Assembly (NCBI GenBank): GCA_026874595.1
Contig: CM049316.1
Span: forward strand, 54,881,676-54,945,675
Length of the DNA: 64,000 bases
Direction of reading: 5' to 3'
From: Sipunculus nudus
Taxonomy: Eukaryota > Annelida > Sipuncula > Golfingiida > Sipunculidae
The notes beneath the pieces are model-generated. The model did not search any database. It was not told the DNA's origin and was given only the letters and a program-made list of their open reading frames with translations. The position numbers were made by a program, and so were the translations under genes. Of this stretch, positions 46,153 through 59,500 are shown one piece after another (position 1 is the first letter of the stretch; each line of letters opens with the position of its first letter).

Positions 46153-47021
46153 CCATCACCCTACCAGATTCCACTCGTATACATTGTTATTTTATTGTAA
46201 AAGGAAAAGTTGCACCACCACCCAAGCTCCTCGGGGACCTCTTTCACGCAGACTTTCCCTCTTTATTTCATATTGGTGAGCAAGTGTTTATAAACAGCAA
46301 TATTTTGTCAAACTTACATGTATATGGACGTATTCCTGTAAAAAAAACTCATATTAAATCTAATAGCTGTTTCAAATGCGGATAAGACTTCACAAATTAT
46401 ATATCATTTAAACTCAATACAGTTCTTTAAATGGAAATTGTATTTATGAAATTAACATTCATTTTTACATGATGTTTTAATATATATTTTTTTATATTTT
46501 TAATTCCTAAAAAGGTGCAACTAGCAGTGACAAACCACTTTTTTAGTGGGCTAATATAAAACTATACATGACAATATACCTAAACTATTATTATTTATTA
46601 TCTCTACCCTATAAAGATTCTATCAGTTTAACTGAATAACTAGCGACATTATTAGGTATACTTACTCTATACGACAGAAAAAAATATACGCAGATATCAT
46701 TTATTTAAATTACTTCCCTATATATATCATTCAAACGAAATGGAAATAATATAGGGCACTTTACACTGCATTAATAGATATACACTTTACTAAATATGAA
46801 CCGTTAAAATTATAAGGCTGAAATACACCTTGACAGCATGCAGGTGTTGCATTATTATAACTACAAAAGAAGTTACCTGTCCATTTATTTATTGGCGGGG
46901 TGCTGGTATATATACGCACGCGAACATGGTTTTACGTGCTTTTTAACATCAGAACGCAAGTCAAATTTAAAACTGCAGACAGCTTTATATAGGCTTTGGA
47001 TTAAATCATTTTTGAGAAACG

Positions 47022-47880
47022 TACACTCAAAAAACAGATTGGTTGAATCAACCAAAATAATTTGGTTATTCTCAACCAATGTACTTTGGTTGAGGTCAAC
47101 CAAAACAAATTGGTTAAATAAAATAATAAATTGGTCACATGAACCAATTCAAATTGGTCAGAATAGTGGACACATTTATGTGTGCACTGCTACTTTCAGT
47201 CCCCTTTTCAGTTGTTTTACTCTTCAGATTGATAGGGTGTCTTCTTGTATGTCTTTCTTTTATTTCGGGTTTCTCAAGGGAAAACACAAATTCCGCCCAA
47301 TGGAATCGAACCTGTGACCGCTCGCATACATGTCAGACGTTTTGCCCCTCAGCCAGTAAAGCTTGCATCTCTTGTGTCTGATCTGGAGCACTTTTGTGTC
47401 TGATGATAAAACTGACCTATCGGTTTGGTCAGTGCTTGACCCATCAGTTGGTAAAAGAACCAATATGTTGATAAAATTAACCAATGTATAACTCAACCAA
47501 GAAAACTGGTTAAATATATGCAACCTAACGGTCGACCAATGAAAATTAGTCAAAATGACCAATGAGTTTGGTTACAAGTTGGTTGAAATTACCAATGTGT
47601 TGGTTAAATCAACGAATATCATCTCAAACAACCAAATTTGTCATATATGTGTGCTTAAGTAACCAATATTTTGGTTATCAATTGACCAATATATTGGTTA
47701 AACCTACATACAGTATTTTTATTTTGTTAACCAATAAAAATTGGTCAAAACAACCAACTGGTTTGGTCAGTACTTTAACAATGCATTGGTTAAGATAAAC
47801 GATATCTTGGTTAAAACAACCAAAACTGGCTTAACCAATTAAATTGGTTATATATTTAACCAATCTGTTTTTTGAGTGTA
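47022..47880. mobile_element. TIR element built of ACCAAT / ATTGGT repeats
   Basis: Perfect 23-bp terminal inverted repeats: TACACTCAAAAAACAGATTG plus GTT at the left, and its reverse complement ending TTTTTTGAGTGTA at 47880. The interior contains 20 exact ACCAAT or ATTGGT hexamers plus many near matches in both orientations, so it can fold extensively. A SINE has inserted in the left third. No transposase ORF. A target-site duplication is not evident by eye. Confidence 0.88.
47195..47375 (-). mobile_element. tRNA-derived SINE inside the CCAAT element
   Basis: On the minus strand, TGGCTGAGGGGC (A box, about 47344-47355) is followed by ACAGGTTCGATTCC (B box, about 47302-47315) at tRNA-like spacing. 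The body continues with a GGCGGAATTTG-TTTCCCTTGAG phrase. Ends are not fixed. It breaks the ACCAAT/ATTGGT pattern, so it arrived after the host element formed. Confidence 0.7.
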
Positions 47881-48949
47881 AAATCTGTAGAAATTACTAT
47901 ATCGTGAGATGTTACAACTGTCAAAACTCGTGGGCCTGATGTTCTTCTGTTTTGGATATATATGTTTGAAATAAAAAGGGTTTTATTTTTTGCCCTGTAT
48001 GTTTGTTTTGCCAGTGATCCACAGGTAACATGAAGTAACTACTCAAAGTCCTGCAAGTTATATCCACGATTTAAAGATAAAGATGGGGCGCATCAGCAAG
48101 TCGGTTTGTGTGCGTGTGTGTGTGTTGGGGGGGGGGGCTTTTCCGAGCATTTTTTTGTATTCTTTGTTCTTTGAGAAGCACTTCTACAGATAAATAATGC
48201 TGCCTGTGCACATATATGCCTGATTAAGAGTATTCTGGGATAAAACAGCAGCTTTAACGTTTTTCTTGAGTTTAAGGTATATAGGAAGAACTTTAAAAAA
48301 ATCATCTAGAAGGATTTTATTCATTCTGGAATTTACAGAAGCAAGGCAGATATTTAAACGTACGTATCGATTTCATAAATAATCAATGGGCTTGTTAGTA
48401 TCCCCCTCCCCTCCCCCTTTGAATACGCCATTTCCCTAGTGGCAGCCAGGCTGATGGAATTTTGAATTTAATAAAGGAAGATATATAAGCATAGAGCTAT
48501 AATGATTGTAACTCCATCATATACATAAAGAAAAGGCAGGTCTGTGGTTTTCGATGTTGGCATGGAAATTCCTACCTCTTTAAGGTTTCCTGAATGTTTG
48601 AGCCGACACAGCCCTGCAGATAATACTTTGTGAGATGTTTCTGGTGTTTTATTCATAGCTGACTTTGATATCCAGCTCTTGTTATAGTGAACCAGCGAAC
48701 AGTTAATGGTCTGAGCAATACAACAGTGGTGTAAGAGTGTCTGGGTCTCATCTAATTTTATCACGGTCTTGGGCACTGATTAAACTCGTACTGCAGCATG
48801 CATGTCTCAAGAGTTCCTCCAATACTGTATGTTGCCGAAATGAATGCCTATATACCAACTTAAGATAATATTTCCTTGAACACAAATTTTTTGCCTTGTA
48901 TATCAAATGTTATTAAATACGAAAGTTTTCTTCATTTTTTCTCCATGCT

Positions 48950-49225
48950 TCTACATACCAAGGTGACCTCACTGAATTTCATGAAAATCCACCCACACCT
49001 GTTTCTAAGAAATCTGGAGTTTGTATCAAATTTAATGACAAAAGTCTGAGGTGATTAATCAGTTGTTTTTGCACAACGTTTATTATCTAGATCATTTCCA
49101 AAAAGGAGATGTGATGCTGGAAACTTCCTGGGCCTTGCATATACAGTATGTGCCCTCATAGCGGATGGACAGACATACGGACAAAGACCCATGTTGTAGC
49201 CAAACTTTTCGTCAGCTGAGGTGAA
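48950..49225 (+). repeat. Dispersed repeat resembling family E
   Basis: CAAGGTGACCTCACTGAATT-TCATGAAAATCCA, a GGATGGACAGACATACGGACA tail and a CAGCTGAGGTGA end recall the 50570-51170 array and its GACAGACGG tail. Confidence 0.5.
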
Positions 49226-49999
49226 AATGTTAGTTCATAAATCCATGCATAAATCCCATCTCAAAGTTTCTTGAAGTGGGCACAACATGGCTGTCTATCA
49301 CTGGACCTGTAGGACACATGCCTGCCGACGGACTATAAATAAAACAAAAATGCAGGTAATCTAAAGACAATTACAGCATGGATTATTGAAAAACATATTC
49401 TTGGGTATGCTTTTTACTCAGGTGTTCCTGTTTTGGAGAACATTATTTGCCAAAGTTGTTCATACTAAATACGATAAGAAATTCATAAGCCTGATAAACG
49501 GACAATATACTTCAATCTGATGATCAAATACAGTTCTAATGCTCCGACATGACTCCCATTCGTCAGTTCCAAAATAACCATGGAACATGCAGAGCTTTGA
49601 GAAAGGCTAGGGTAAGCGTCTGTGATGCTTGGAATCTCTATCAGCTGATCGGTTCTAAGGGTCCAAGTATTATGATCTAACGCGTGAATTTCTGCCTTTT
49701 GGGCTGAGAGGATCAGAGTTAGCTTTTGCAGCAGTCAATGACCACTGCAGACTACCTCCTACTGGCCAATAGTGTAACCTTTGACAACTGACCCTTACAT
49801 TTTATCATAACCAAATAATCATCTAAAGACTCAGTACCTATCATGATCAGAAAATATATTCAATTTTATATTATGCTTCAAAATATCACTCAGATCCCAT
49901 CCCTTTGAGACCCTCCAAACACCATGTGACCCTCCAAAAGTTTGGCTGAGCGTCCGAGACTGTTAATTTTTTTCTGTCTACTGAAACCCCTATACCAAA

Positions 50000-50260
50000 A
50001 CTTGTGAACAAATGGAGAAAATGCAGGTCATGGTTAATAAGCTAAAACTAAAAGAAATTAAACAGACAAAAGATACTTTATTAATCATGTATTAAACAAA
50101 TATTAAATATACATGCCCTTGGTTACAGAATAACAAATGAATTTTTCTCCAATTCATGAAATGAAGATAAAATGGAGAATACCTAATTAACTCGGCTAAA
50201 TGATCATATAACATATTTATGAACATATGGAGAAAATGCAGGTCATGGTAACTTACACAA
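50000..50260 (+). repeat. Direct repeat GAACAnATGGAGAAAATGCAGGTCATGG
   Basis: The 27-base phrase occurs near 50006 and again near 50221, about 215 bp apart. Confidence 0.75.
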
Positions 50261-50569
50261 CACCCCTGGGTGCAATGAAATGGGACTACTAGTCCCACAC
50301 TCCTGCATTGTGCCACTCCTTAGGTGTGTTGCAAAACATTTTTGTTGCATATAGTTGCAAGAGGTTGCAAATATTTTCCCTTTGGTTGGTTGGTTTGTCA
50401 GTAAGCAAAATAAATACTTAACAGATTTTGGTGAAACTTAGGATAATCCAAGGACCAATCCAATAAATTTGATTTAAATCTTGGTCACAATAATATATTC
50501 ATAATTCAAAAGATTATACATCATTGAGACAAAAAAAACAAGAACACCACAAACGTGCATAATACGCCT

Positions 50570-51170
50570 GTCATGTATCTGGTGACCTCTAACCTCATTA
50601 AATATATGTCAATTTTGATGAGAATGTAATTCAGGTGTGAAACTATTGGTAAATATGTATAATGAGTTTCATGTAAATCCATATGATTTTTGTATTAAAG
50701 TCACCAAGGTTTCTCCAAAGAGCAGTGACCTCTTACCTCATTAAATATGTGTGTGAATTTTAATGAGAATGTAAATCAGGTGAAGTCTATTGGTTAATAT
50801 GTATAATGAGGCATCATGACCCATGCATTTTTGGGTAAGTCACCAAGGTGACTCCAAAGTGCGGTGACCTCTGATCTCATTTAATAAGCTTGGATTCCAC
50901 TGTAATTCAAACTTAGGCGAGATATTTTATTGATTAACATTTCTGATGAGTTTTATAAAAATCCTTTGTATTCTTCGTAAGTTATTGCGGCAACACCACA
51001 AAGTAGCTGAGTGACCTGTGACCTTATTAAATATGCGTGGACATTGCCCATAATCTATCTCTGGTGAGAAAATCTGTTGGTTAGCAGTTATGGTGAGTTT
51101 CGTGAAAATCCATCAGAGCCCTGGTAAGATATTGCAGCGACACTAAAAGTTATCAGACAGACGGTGGGTA
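50570..51170 (+). repeat. Tandem repeat (family E), about four units of roughly 145 bp
   Basis: Each unit has GGTGACCTCT-ACCTCATT-AAATATG, GATGAGAATGTAA-TCAGGTG, ATTGGT-AATATGTATAATGAG and TCACCAAGG. The last unit ends AGACAGACGGTGGGTATACC. Confidence 0.8.
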
Positions 51171-51239
51171 TACCATAATACTCCTGTCATATGACGGGCA
51201 TATAAAATGGGGGGGGGGGGGAATGTTCGGTCTCGACAA

Positions 51240-52540
51240 GGTTCAGAGGCATTCATTGGTATTAGGGGCCAACTTGTTCAAGTGAACATGTTGAAGAACA
51301 CAGGGGGGTTTATCAACGTCCTGGCAGGGTATATATAGGCTACAGCTACACTTGACTTAGTTCCCCATCCTGAGACTTGCAAAAAAATTACCAATCTTTT
51401 CTTTTTTAAGGTACTGCAAATATGATAGCTTCAGCATGCATATTACATGTATACATACATGTATCCAATGGAAGTTTTATTGATTGGCCCAGCAGTCCTT
51501 TGGAATCAGTTGTCACATTTAATTTCACAAGCTGCCTTGTGCTATATGTCTTTATAATAATACGCTAGATAGAGTGCTGTATTGTGGTAACCCTGACACC
51601 AACACAGTTAGTAGTGAAATCACTACTCACCCAACTTTAAGCTAAACAATTTTCATTCAACCCTCCATATCGTTAAAGGGAAAATACTCTGGTAGATCTT
51701 TTTCATTTACTTAATTTACCCACATAAATAACTGTCACAATGGATAACATGGCTGAAATACAGGTAAAGTGCAGTGCAGGTGACCTGCCTAGAACTAGCT
51801 TCTTTACTGATGGTCTGGCCTTATTTTTCTTGCTCCTATATCCAACTTACTTGTCAATTCCATCCAAATTCATATTTTTTAATAAGCTCCACATAAAATA
51901 AGACAACAACAAACTTGATTCAAAGCCTAAATTATTCATATAATGAACAAAGTATATTATGTACAGTATTAAGTAATGCCAGTTTAAGACAGGTCACTTA
52001 TACTGCACTTTTACTGAAATGCACACCTGGTTGCATTTACCTTTTTTACATGAATAATGCATATAAAAGTTAGTTTATAAAAAGTTATCCAAACATTAAA
52101 TAAAGATCAGATCTTCTTACTTCTAGAAAAATCATTTACTGGACGGCAAAAGCACCTATGTCCAACCATGAACAGATATCAAGTTCAGGGAGTTAATGAA
52201 AACTTACAGGGACATTATACAATTTTAATTTGCCAGTTATTAAAACCATCCATACTGAAATGTAAACAAAAATAGGAGACTTGAGTTCATGTGCATGAAA
52301 ATATTAAAAAAATAATATCTGACAGAATAAGGTATCCCTAGTCAAGCAATCTAAACCACAAATATAAACTAATTTGATAATCAAGGTCTTGCATATGATA
52401 GGAATATGAAAATTAAGGATAATCAACCTTGTTATTGTGACTTGATGGTCCCTTTAACTTATTCAACTTTACCCTTACTGTATAAGACCTTCTTCTATGG
52501 ACAGCTGTATTATCCATCAGGAACATGAAGTACTATTGTG
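51240..52540. other. No gene recognised
   Basis: AT-rich DNA downstream of the oxygenase gene's 3' end; only short ORFs. Confidence 0.5.
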
Positions 52541-52545
52541 TATTA

Positions 52546-52846
52546 GGCCCAAGAAATAAAAAGGTATGGTTCTCAGGCACATTTTTCAGAAATCACTATG
52601 GGCGTGGGGTATTTTATTTTTGCAATTTATTGTCAGTTTCAATAAAAATGTCATATGATCAGGGAAAAGCATGAAAATAACAGGGCTTTTTGCTAAACAG
52701 GTACAAGCACTACATAACAAAGGTAATAGAATCAAAATTGTATTATTTGACCTTCTTGAAAGATGAAAATCAAAATAAAATTTTTAATGTGGGCTGTTAA
52801 AATTGACGCTGGTGGTGCCTGAGAACTATACCCTTTTTTTTTGGCC
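52546..52846 (-). mobile_element. PIF/Harbinger-like MITE, copy 2 (301 bp)
   Basis: Ends GGCCCAAGAAATAAAAAGGT...CTCAGGCAC and the inverse, flanked by TTA on the left and TAA on the right. Its TTTTTCAGAAATCA just inside the left end is the reverse complement of the right side of copy 1, so it lies in the opposite orientation. No ORF. Confidence 0.82.
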
Positions 52847-52976
52847 TAAAGCATCAGTTCTATAATAGTATGAGCAATCTGTAAGCTGAAATTATGATCA
52901 TAAAGTATAAAACACATTCTACAGAGTACTTAATCTGTAATCAAGCACACTTATTGGACTGATGTATAAATTCTGG

Positions 52977-52982
52977 TTTATT
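52977..52982 (-). terminator. Candidate polyadenylation signal of the oxygenase gene
   Basis: AATAAA on the minus strand about 530 bp after the stop codon at 53510. Plausible by position only. Confidence 0.35.
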
Positions 52983-53509
52983 TCTATAATATACTACAAA
53001 TTCCCTCTGTGGCAATGAGGGCAAAGCAAAACTCTGGTTAAACATGTTAATATATCCATGACTTCTGGCTCAACAGAATATGTAACATAGCAAGTATACA
53101 CAGTATACCTACTAATACAGTCTCTATATGTACTGATACAATCATAACTGTACCAACACTTTATATTTACAACGCATTAATATTACCCAGTGCCTTAACT
53201 GTGCCACCACAATCTTAATTGTACCAAGCCTGCTTGCAGCATACCAACACAACCTTGCAGGAAAAATCTGACAAAGTAAAGAATAAACATTACTGGAAAA
53301 ATATATAACATAAGCAATCTATACAGGGATAAAAATAAAATGTATAACATAAATAAACACCAGGATCGAGAGAAAATATCATTTATGGTGACGTATGGTA
53401 CCACTAAAATGGTAGATGTATATGCCCTTCATGCAATACTCTTGGTATGATACACTGAGATGACCTTCTAAGGTCAAGGTCACTGCTCCTTTAGGTCAAG
53501 GTCATGACT

Positions 53510-53595
53510 CTAGTCATATTCTGATCCAATGGTGATGCTCATGTCATCTCCAGATATCAAAGTTCCGTGGAACCATTTATTTGTATCCAGCACAA
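53510..53595 (-). CDS. Oxygenase last exon with distal His and stop
   Basis: Acceptor TTATCTTTACAG. Two bases complete an Ile codon, then V-L-D-T-N-K-W-F-H-G-T to G-S-E-Y-D and TAG at 53510-53512. It lies 6.2 kb from the previous exon across repeat arrays; phase and motif order support the link. Confidence 0.85.
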
Positions 53596-56500
53596 CTGTA
53601 AAGATAAAGATGCTCATAAATAGTATATGATGACAAAATATAAACATTCATGGTACGACAGCAATACAGACAGCAATTTTAAAATGTGATGATAACTACA
53701 GCCTGAGGGTTGCACTGACACCTGTAAATATCATTTACATTAATATACAGAGCTAGGCCTGTAACAATACATCAACACACTTATACATCATAATACAAAG
53801 TCAAATATTGTTCCACTATTTTCAACAATGTAGCTTTGTCATTACTTGGATGCAAGCTGATAATCCCAATTTGTTTATGTCTCCTTTCTTCATGGGTCCC
53901 CAATCCCTAAATTTGAGTGAAACAAGGCCTAATGCAAACCTGTGGTTTATAAGATATACATCAGGTATAATGCTTCCATGCTAGACAATTACTCACACAA
54001 GTATTAAAATGTGTGACATGTATATGTACAATGAAAGTATTAAACATTTTGAACTCAAGTATAAGCACCAATTACTCAAATGGCACTCCTGAAATACTGA
54101 CATGGATGTACACAAAACAAAATTATTGCAGGTGGCGCCTTAAGTCTTGTGTACTAAGAAGCCTTTGAAGATGTATGGACATGCAAAATTTCAGGCAAAT
54201 ACTTCAAACCACTTTTGTGTTATGTGTACAGATGCATGAAACCCAAAAAACATTTGTACGTGGTGCCACAAGTCTTGTATACAACAAAACTATCTGAGAT
54301 GTTTGGACATGCATGATTTCAGGCTCATATGCTAAATCACTCCTGAGAATTAAGCAGGAGCATACACTGTGGAAAAATGATTGTAGGTGGCACCACCAGT
54401 CTTGTACAAAGCTAACCGAGATGTATACATATGCCCTATTTCAGGCTGATATATCAAATCCCTCCTGAGAAATTAGCAGGGACATACACTGTGCAGAAAT
54501 CACTGTAGGTGGCGACACCAGTCTTGTGTACAAGAAACCATCAATGATGCATGAACAGGCCAAAATTCGAGAAAGATACATTGAACTTCTCTTGAGTCAG
54601 GTGCACTGGGTTGACCAAGCTCAGCTGAGGAAGGCAGTTGGCCCAAGTCAAGCGAAGCTAATTACCAGCTGCAGCTACTGCACTGAGTGAACTCTTGACC
54701 TGTTGCAAAATCTGATACAGTTGGCAGTCTGCCAAAGTATAAATAGATCCAGACTGAAACCTGGCCTGTTGCCAAATCTGAACTACTGGCAGTCTGCCAA
54801 GCTATTTATAAATTCAAACATAATTTTGACAAAGTTTTGAGTTAAACAAAAATTTCCTTTTTTTGCTTACTTGTCCTTTAATTTTTTTTTCTAATTTGTT
54901 CAAGATATTGGTAGAAACCATTCAAATGTTTAGAAAAAATATGGAGTCGCTCAAAAGTTATTGCATTCAATAACTTCGACAAGAAATGACACAGACAACA
55001 ATTACAGATGCCATTGCTGCTATCAGACCAAACAATATGTCTCCCCCACTGGAGGGGAGACAATAAGAGGAAGATTGGTTAGGGAGAACACTGGTTTAGA
55101 TTCAAAGCAATGATTTTCCTTACTTGTATCCTAATAAATATTGTATCATGAGTGAAGTGTCATGAGATGTTGTGTGTCATGAGATAATGGATCATTACAG
55201 ACCCGGACCTGATGACAGAGGGACATTACACAACACTATTGTGCCTTTAAACATGAGAAGTCCAAGTCCTGTTACTGATGACTGACACTTATGATAACAC
55301 AGGTATTCAATTCAATGTTTAATGAGTAAATTACTATTGTCAATTTGAGAGTGCATTAATGCATCAATCCAAACTGGAATCTATACATATAAACATGCAT
55401 TAGTTTTAATTTAAGTTCACTCAATAGTATCACTCAACATTTCAACTTGAGTGAGGGCTAAATGATGATAAATTAAATTACCAGACAAACACAGTTTGTC
55501 CTCAACCCATCCCAAAATTTCATTTTTTATGTTGCAGATGGAACTATTGATGAGAAAAGGCAGATTTTAGTCATTTTATGCGGATAAACTGGGCAAATGT
55601 TGCATAGTAGCTATAACTTTCAAAATGTGTCTGTATCACAAGTTACCATCATCAAACTAAAAATTTCTGGCATTAGAGATGTCATAGTATCCCAAGACAA
55701 TCAAGGCATACCCCCTGGTAAAAATAGGCCCCCTTGTTCAGAAGCTCTTCTGACACTTGAGAAGGCCAAGGCTGTCACAAATGTTTGAACTTGTCTTACA
55801 TTTTGGAAGATAGAATTCACATATCCAATTTGAAGAGAAGAAAAGCAGCTATTCAAAAGTTATGGTGATCACAAAAATCCTAAGTTTCTTCAGGTTTGAC
55901 CTTGAAAACCAAGGTCAAGGTCTCTGATCTTATGAAAAAAGCCCAGATACTGGTCAAAATGTTTTTTTTGTGTGTCAAACTGAAAGGATACAGAGTCAGT
56001 ACTTCAAAAGTTTGAGTCAAAAATCATATATATTCACAGATTTGAACTTGGAGACCAAGGTCACCAGTCTTCAAACATCTCTGAAATCTTGGTGGAAACA
56101 ATCTGCGTGTCACATTTGAAGACTAGATGTGTCGGAACGACACAAATGCCCCCGCCTGGGGCAAATTAGAAACATTTGTTAAATTTTGTAAAATTTTTTA
56201 AGTTCAGGAGGTGTTGTATGGTCAAAAGTAGGTCAACAAGGGCAATATGCAAACTCGATCTGTAAAGGGTCATTATCAAGCAACACACCAAAAATCAGGC
56301 CAGTATCTGCAGGCATTGTGAAAAAAAGTCCATACATGTGCATTTTTCATGAAAATTTCTGTCTTTCATGAAATTTTCTATGTTCAGGATCTGTCATATA
56401 GTGAAAAATAGGTTAACTGGGACGAAACGTGATTTCATCTGTAAGTGGTCATTATGCGCCCACAGACCAAACATAAGGCCAGTATCTGTAAGCATTGGAT

Positions 56501-59500
56501 TGTGAAACTAGAATATTAGCAAAAGTTGATAATCATTTATAAATTTAAATTGGAGAGGTATATACCATGTTATATAACCATCCACCAAATGCTTCCTGAG
56601 AAATAAGCTCCTAAGTTTTTTTCTATACTAAGCTCTGTGACCTTGAAAAGTAGGTCACGATCACCCATCTTTGAACTTGACCAAGATTTTGTAAATATAA
56701 TGCAATAGCACTGAAGAAATGAAGTTCCTGTGTTGAATACCTTTGGAGATATCCTGCACAAAAGGCCAAAATTGAAAAAATCCAATAAAATTTCATTAAA
56801 AAATCAGAAATTGCAGGTGGCGCCACCAAAATTGTGCAGCACATACAGACCATCAGTCGCAATGATCATAGTAAGTTTTGTGAAAATCCACACAATGGTT
56901 CCTGAGATATAAACTTCTGAGTGTTTTTCTATAATCAGCTCTAAAATATAGAAAAATGGGTCAAGGTCACCCATCTTCGAACTTGACCGAGATTTTATCG
57001 ATATACATCTTCACTGATGAAATAAAATTCCATCAGTGAATCCTTTTAGAGATATCCCGCTCACAAGGTAAAAGTTAACAGACGCGGAACGGACGGACGG
57101 ACAGACACCGGACAGACAGATGGACGGACGGACAGACGGACAGCTAGGGTGATGACAATAGCCCATCAGCCTATGAGCTGAGGGCTAAAAACGGCTGTAC
57201 ATGTGTATTTGTCATGAAAATTTCTATTTTTCATGAATTTTTCTAAGTTTAGGAGCCGTAAAACGGTCAAAAGGAGGTCAACCAGGACGAAATGCGAACT
57301 CGATCTGTAACTGGTAATTATCTGCCCACACACCAAAAATCAGGCCAAAATCTGCAGGCATTGCGAAAAAAAAGTCCATACATGTGTATTTGTCATGAAA
57401 ATTTCTATTTTTCATGAAATTTTCTAAGTTTAGGAGCCATAAAACTGTCAAAAGTAGCTCAACCAGGAGGAAATGCGAACTCGATCTGTAACTGGTCATT
57501 ATCAGCCCACACACCAAAAATCAGGCCAATATCTGCAGGCATTGCGAAAAAAAGTCTGTACATGTGTATTTGTCATGAAAATTTCTATTTTTCATGAAAT
57601 TTTCTAGGTTTAGGAGCCGTAAAACGGTCAAAAATAGGTCAACCGGGATGAAACACGAACTCGATCTGTAACTGGTCATTATCTGCCAACACACCAAAAA
57701 TCAGGCCAATATCTGCAGGCATTGCGAAAAAAAGTCTGTACAACTGTTTGATTTCGGAATGACAGAATGAGGGACATGGGTAAAACTATATGCCCCGACC
57801 ACTTTGTGGCGGGGGCATAAAAAAGGATAGGGTACTTAAAAAGTTTTGGGTTCACAAAATTCCTATATTTTGGCAGATTTGACCTTAAAGGGCAAAGTCA
57901 AGGTCACAGGTTTTCAACTCTTGCGACAGCTTATCATCTAACATCTTTCATTTGGATGTATAGAAAGATACATGTATCCACTTGAGAAACAATGTTTTGT
58001 TTGTTTTTCACCAAATATGGAAATATTCAAGGTCAAGGCCACTCTCATAGTAAAGATAATGACATAAAATTAAAGAGACCTCATATATCACCCATATCTA
58101 TGCATGTGCATAACATGAAAGAAATCTGTCAATTAGTTCTTGACAAATAAAGCTCACAGTACTGCGAAGTGGCAATGATGGGGGTAACAAAAGCCTCAAA
58201 ATAAGAAAAGGAGAACAGGTGGCACCACCATTCTCATGTACAAGACAAAGCTAAATATGTTCTTCAGGCAACTTGATTTTTGGACCAATCCATGCTATCT
58301 TTCTTGAGATATTTAAGATTTTGTATTATTTTGACCAAAAATGTCTCTATTCAAGGTCAAGGTCACTCTCTCAGTAAGGGCATGACCAAATTTTAAAATG
58401 GTTTCATCCTCTCACCCATATCTATGAACATGTTAATTTTGGTAAAGAACCGTGGTAAATTTTTTTCTGTTATTGCACAGACAAGATTTATGTGCGGAGG
58501 TGGGACCTTGCTAAAACCATAGTATTCCCAACTTTGTCTGGGGATACAATAAACCATATTTAAGTAGCCTAAGATAAGAAGGATCACAAGACTCCTGAAG
58601 AAATATAGGATTTTTAAAGGAGTACCTGAGATAAAAATATAGGAGTTCACATGAAAAATCAGCCAAAAATATAGGGAAAATACAGGAAATTACACTGCAC
58701 AACTGTGGTTAAAAAGTAACTGTTCTCAAAGTAGTTTCTAAAGGTCTGTTTAATTGGATTGAGATGGCTGTACCTGTACACCTACAAGTAAAATTCCACA
58801 AAAAAAAGGCGGAAAGTTTTTTTAAACTAGAATACGGGTAGTCGACAAGCGACTACGTGAATCCGCAAAAATCAGAGTAGGACGGGTGAAGTGAGGCATG
58901 GATTGAGTGGCAAGGGGAAATAGAGTTACATGTGTTACATATTCGAATGGATCTCTGCCACATAAACATGATTGTAGGTGGCGCCACCTGTTATTTGAAC
59001 GAGAAACTATCCAAGATGTATACACAAGCAAAATTTCAGGTGGAAAAGTCAAACCACTGCAGAGATATGAGTGATTTTATCCCACAGCAGACAAACAGAT
59101 GGACGTTCCTGTTTGGTCAAACGGCGGGGGAACCCAGTCAAAAACATAGTATCCGCAAAACTTCGTTTTGGCAGATACAATAATAATAGGTCTATATAAC
59201 AATAATCAACAATTAAAACGGAAACAATTAGGCAGTGAAAATAATAGAAAATATAGGATATTTGTCTGAATGCTGTAAAGCATAGGAAATTAAGGTAAAA
59301 CAATATTTTAGGAAAATATAAGAAATATACAATTCATTGAGAGCCATGCATTTAAAATTTTTATAATTTTTTAAATAAAATCTGCTCAGCTTTTTTAACA
59401 AATTTTTTGGTGGAAGTAACTGCCTTCATCTTTAATGCAAACTTTACTACGTATATGCACATCTGCAGAATTCCATTCCGGTTTCAGACTACGTGACAGG

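Noticed and set aside
45957-46385. 142-aa ORF with poly-Pro
   Set aside because: Depends on the 26-nt C run; no domain and no splice context.
46838-47317. 159-aa ORF, the longest after the GPCR
   Set aside because: It runs across the end of the CCAAT TIR element and into the SINE, so it is a chance reading frame.
53195-53404. Minus-strand frame containing W-Y-H-T-S-P near 53395
   Set aside because: Looked like a possible distal-His exon of the oxygenase, but the exon at 53510-53595 has the full motif, correct phase and stop.
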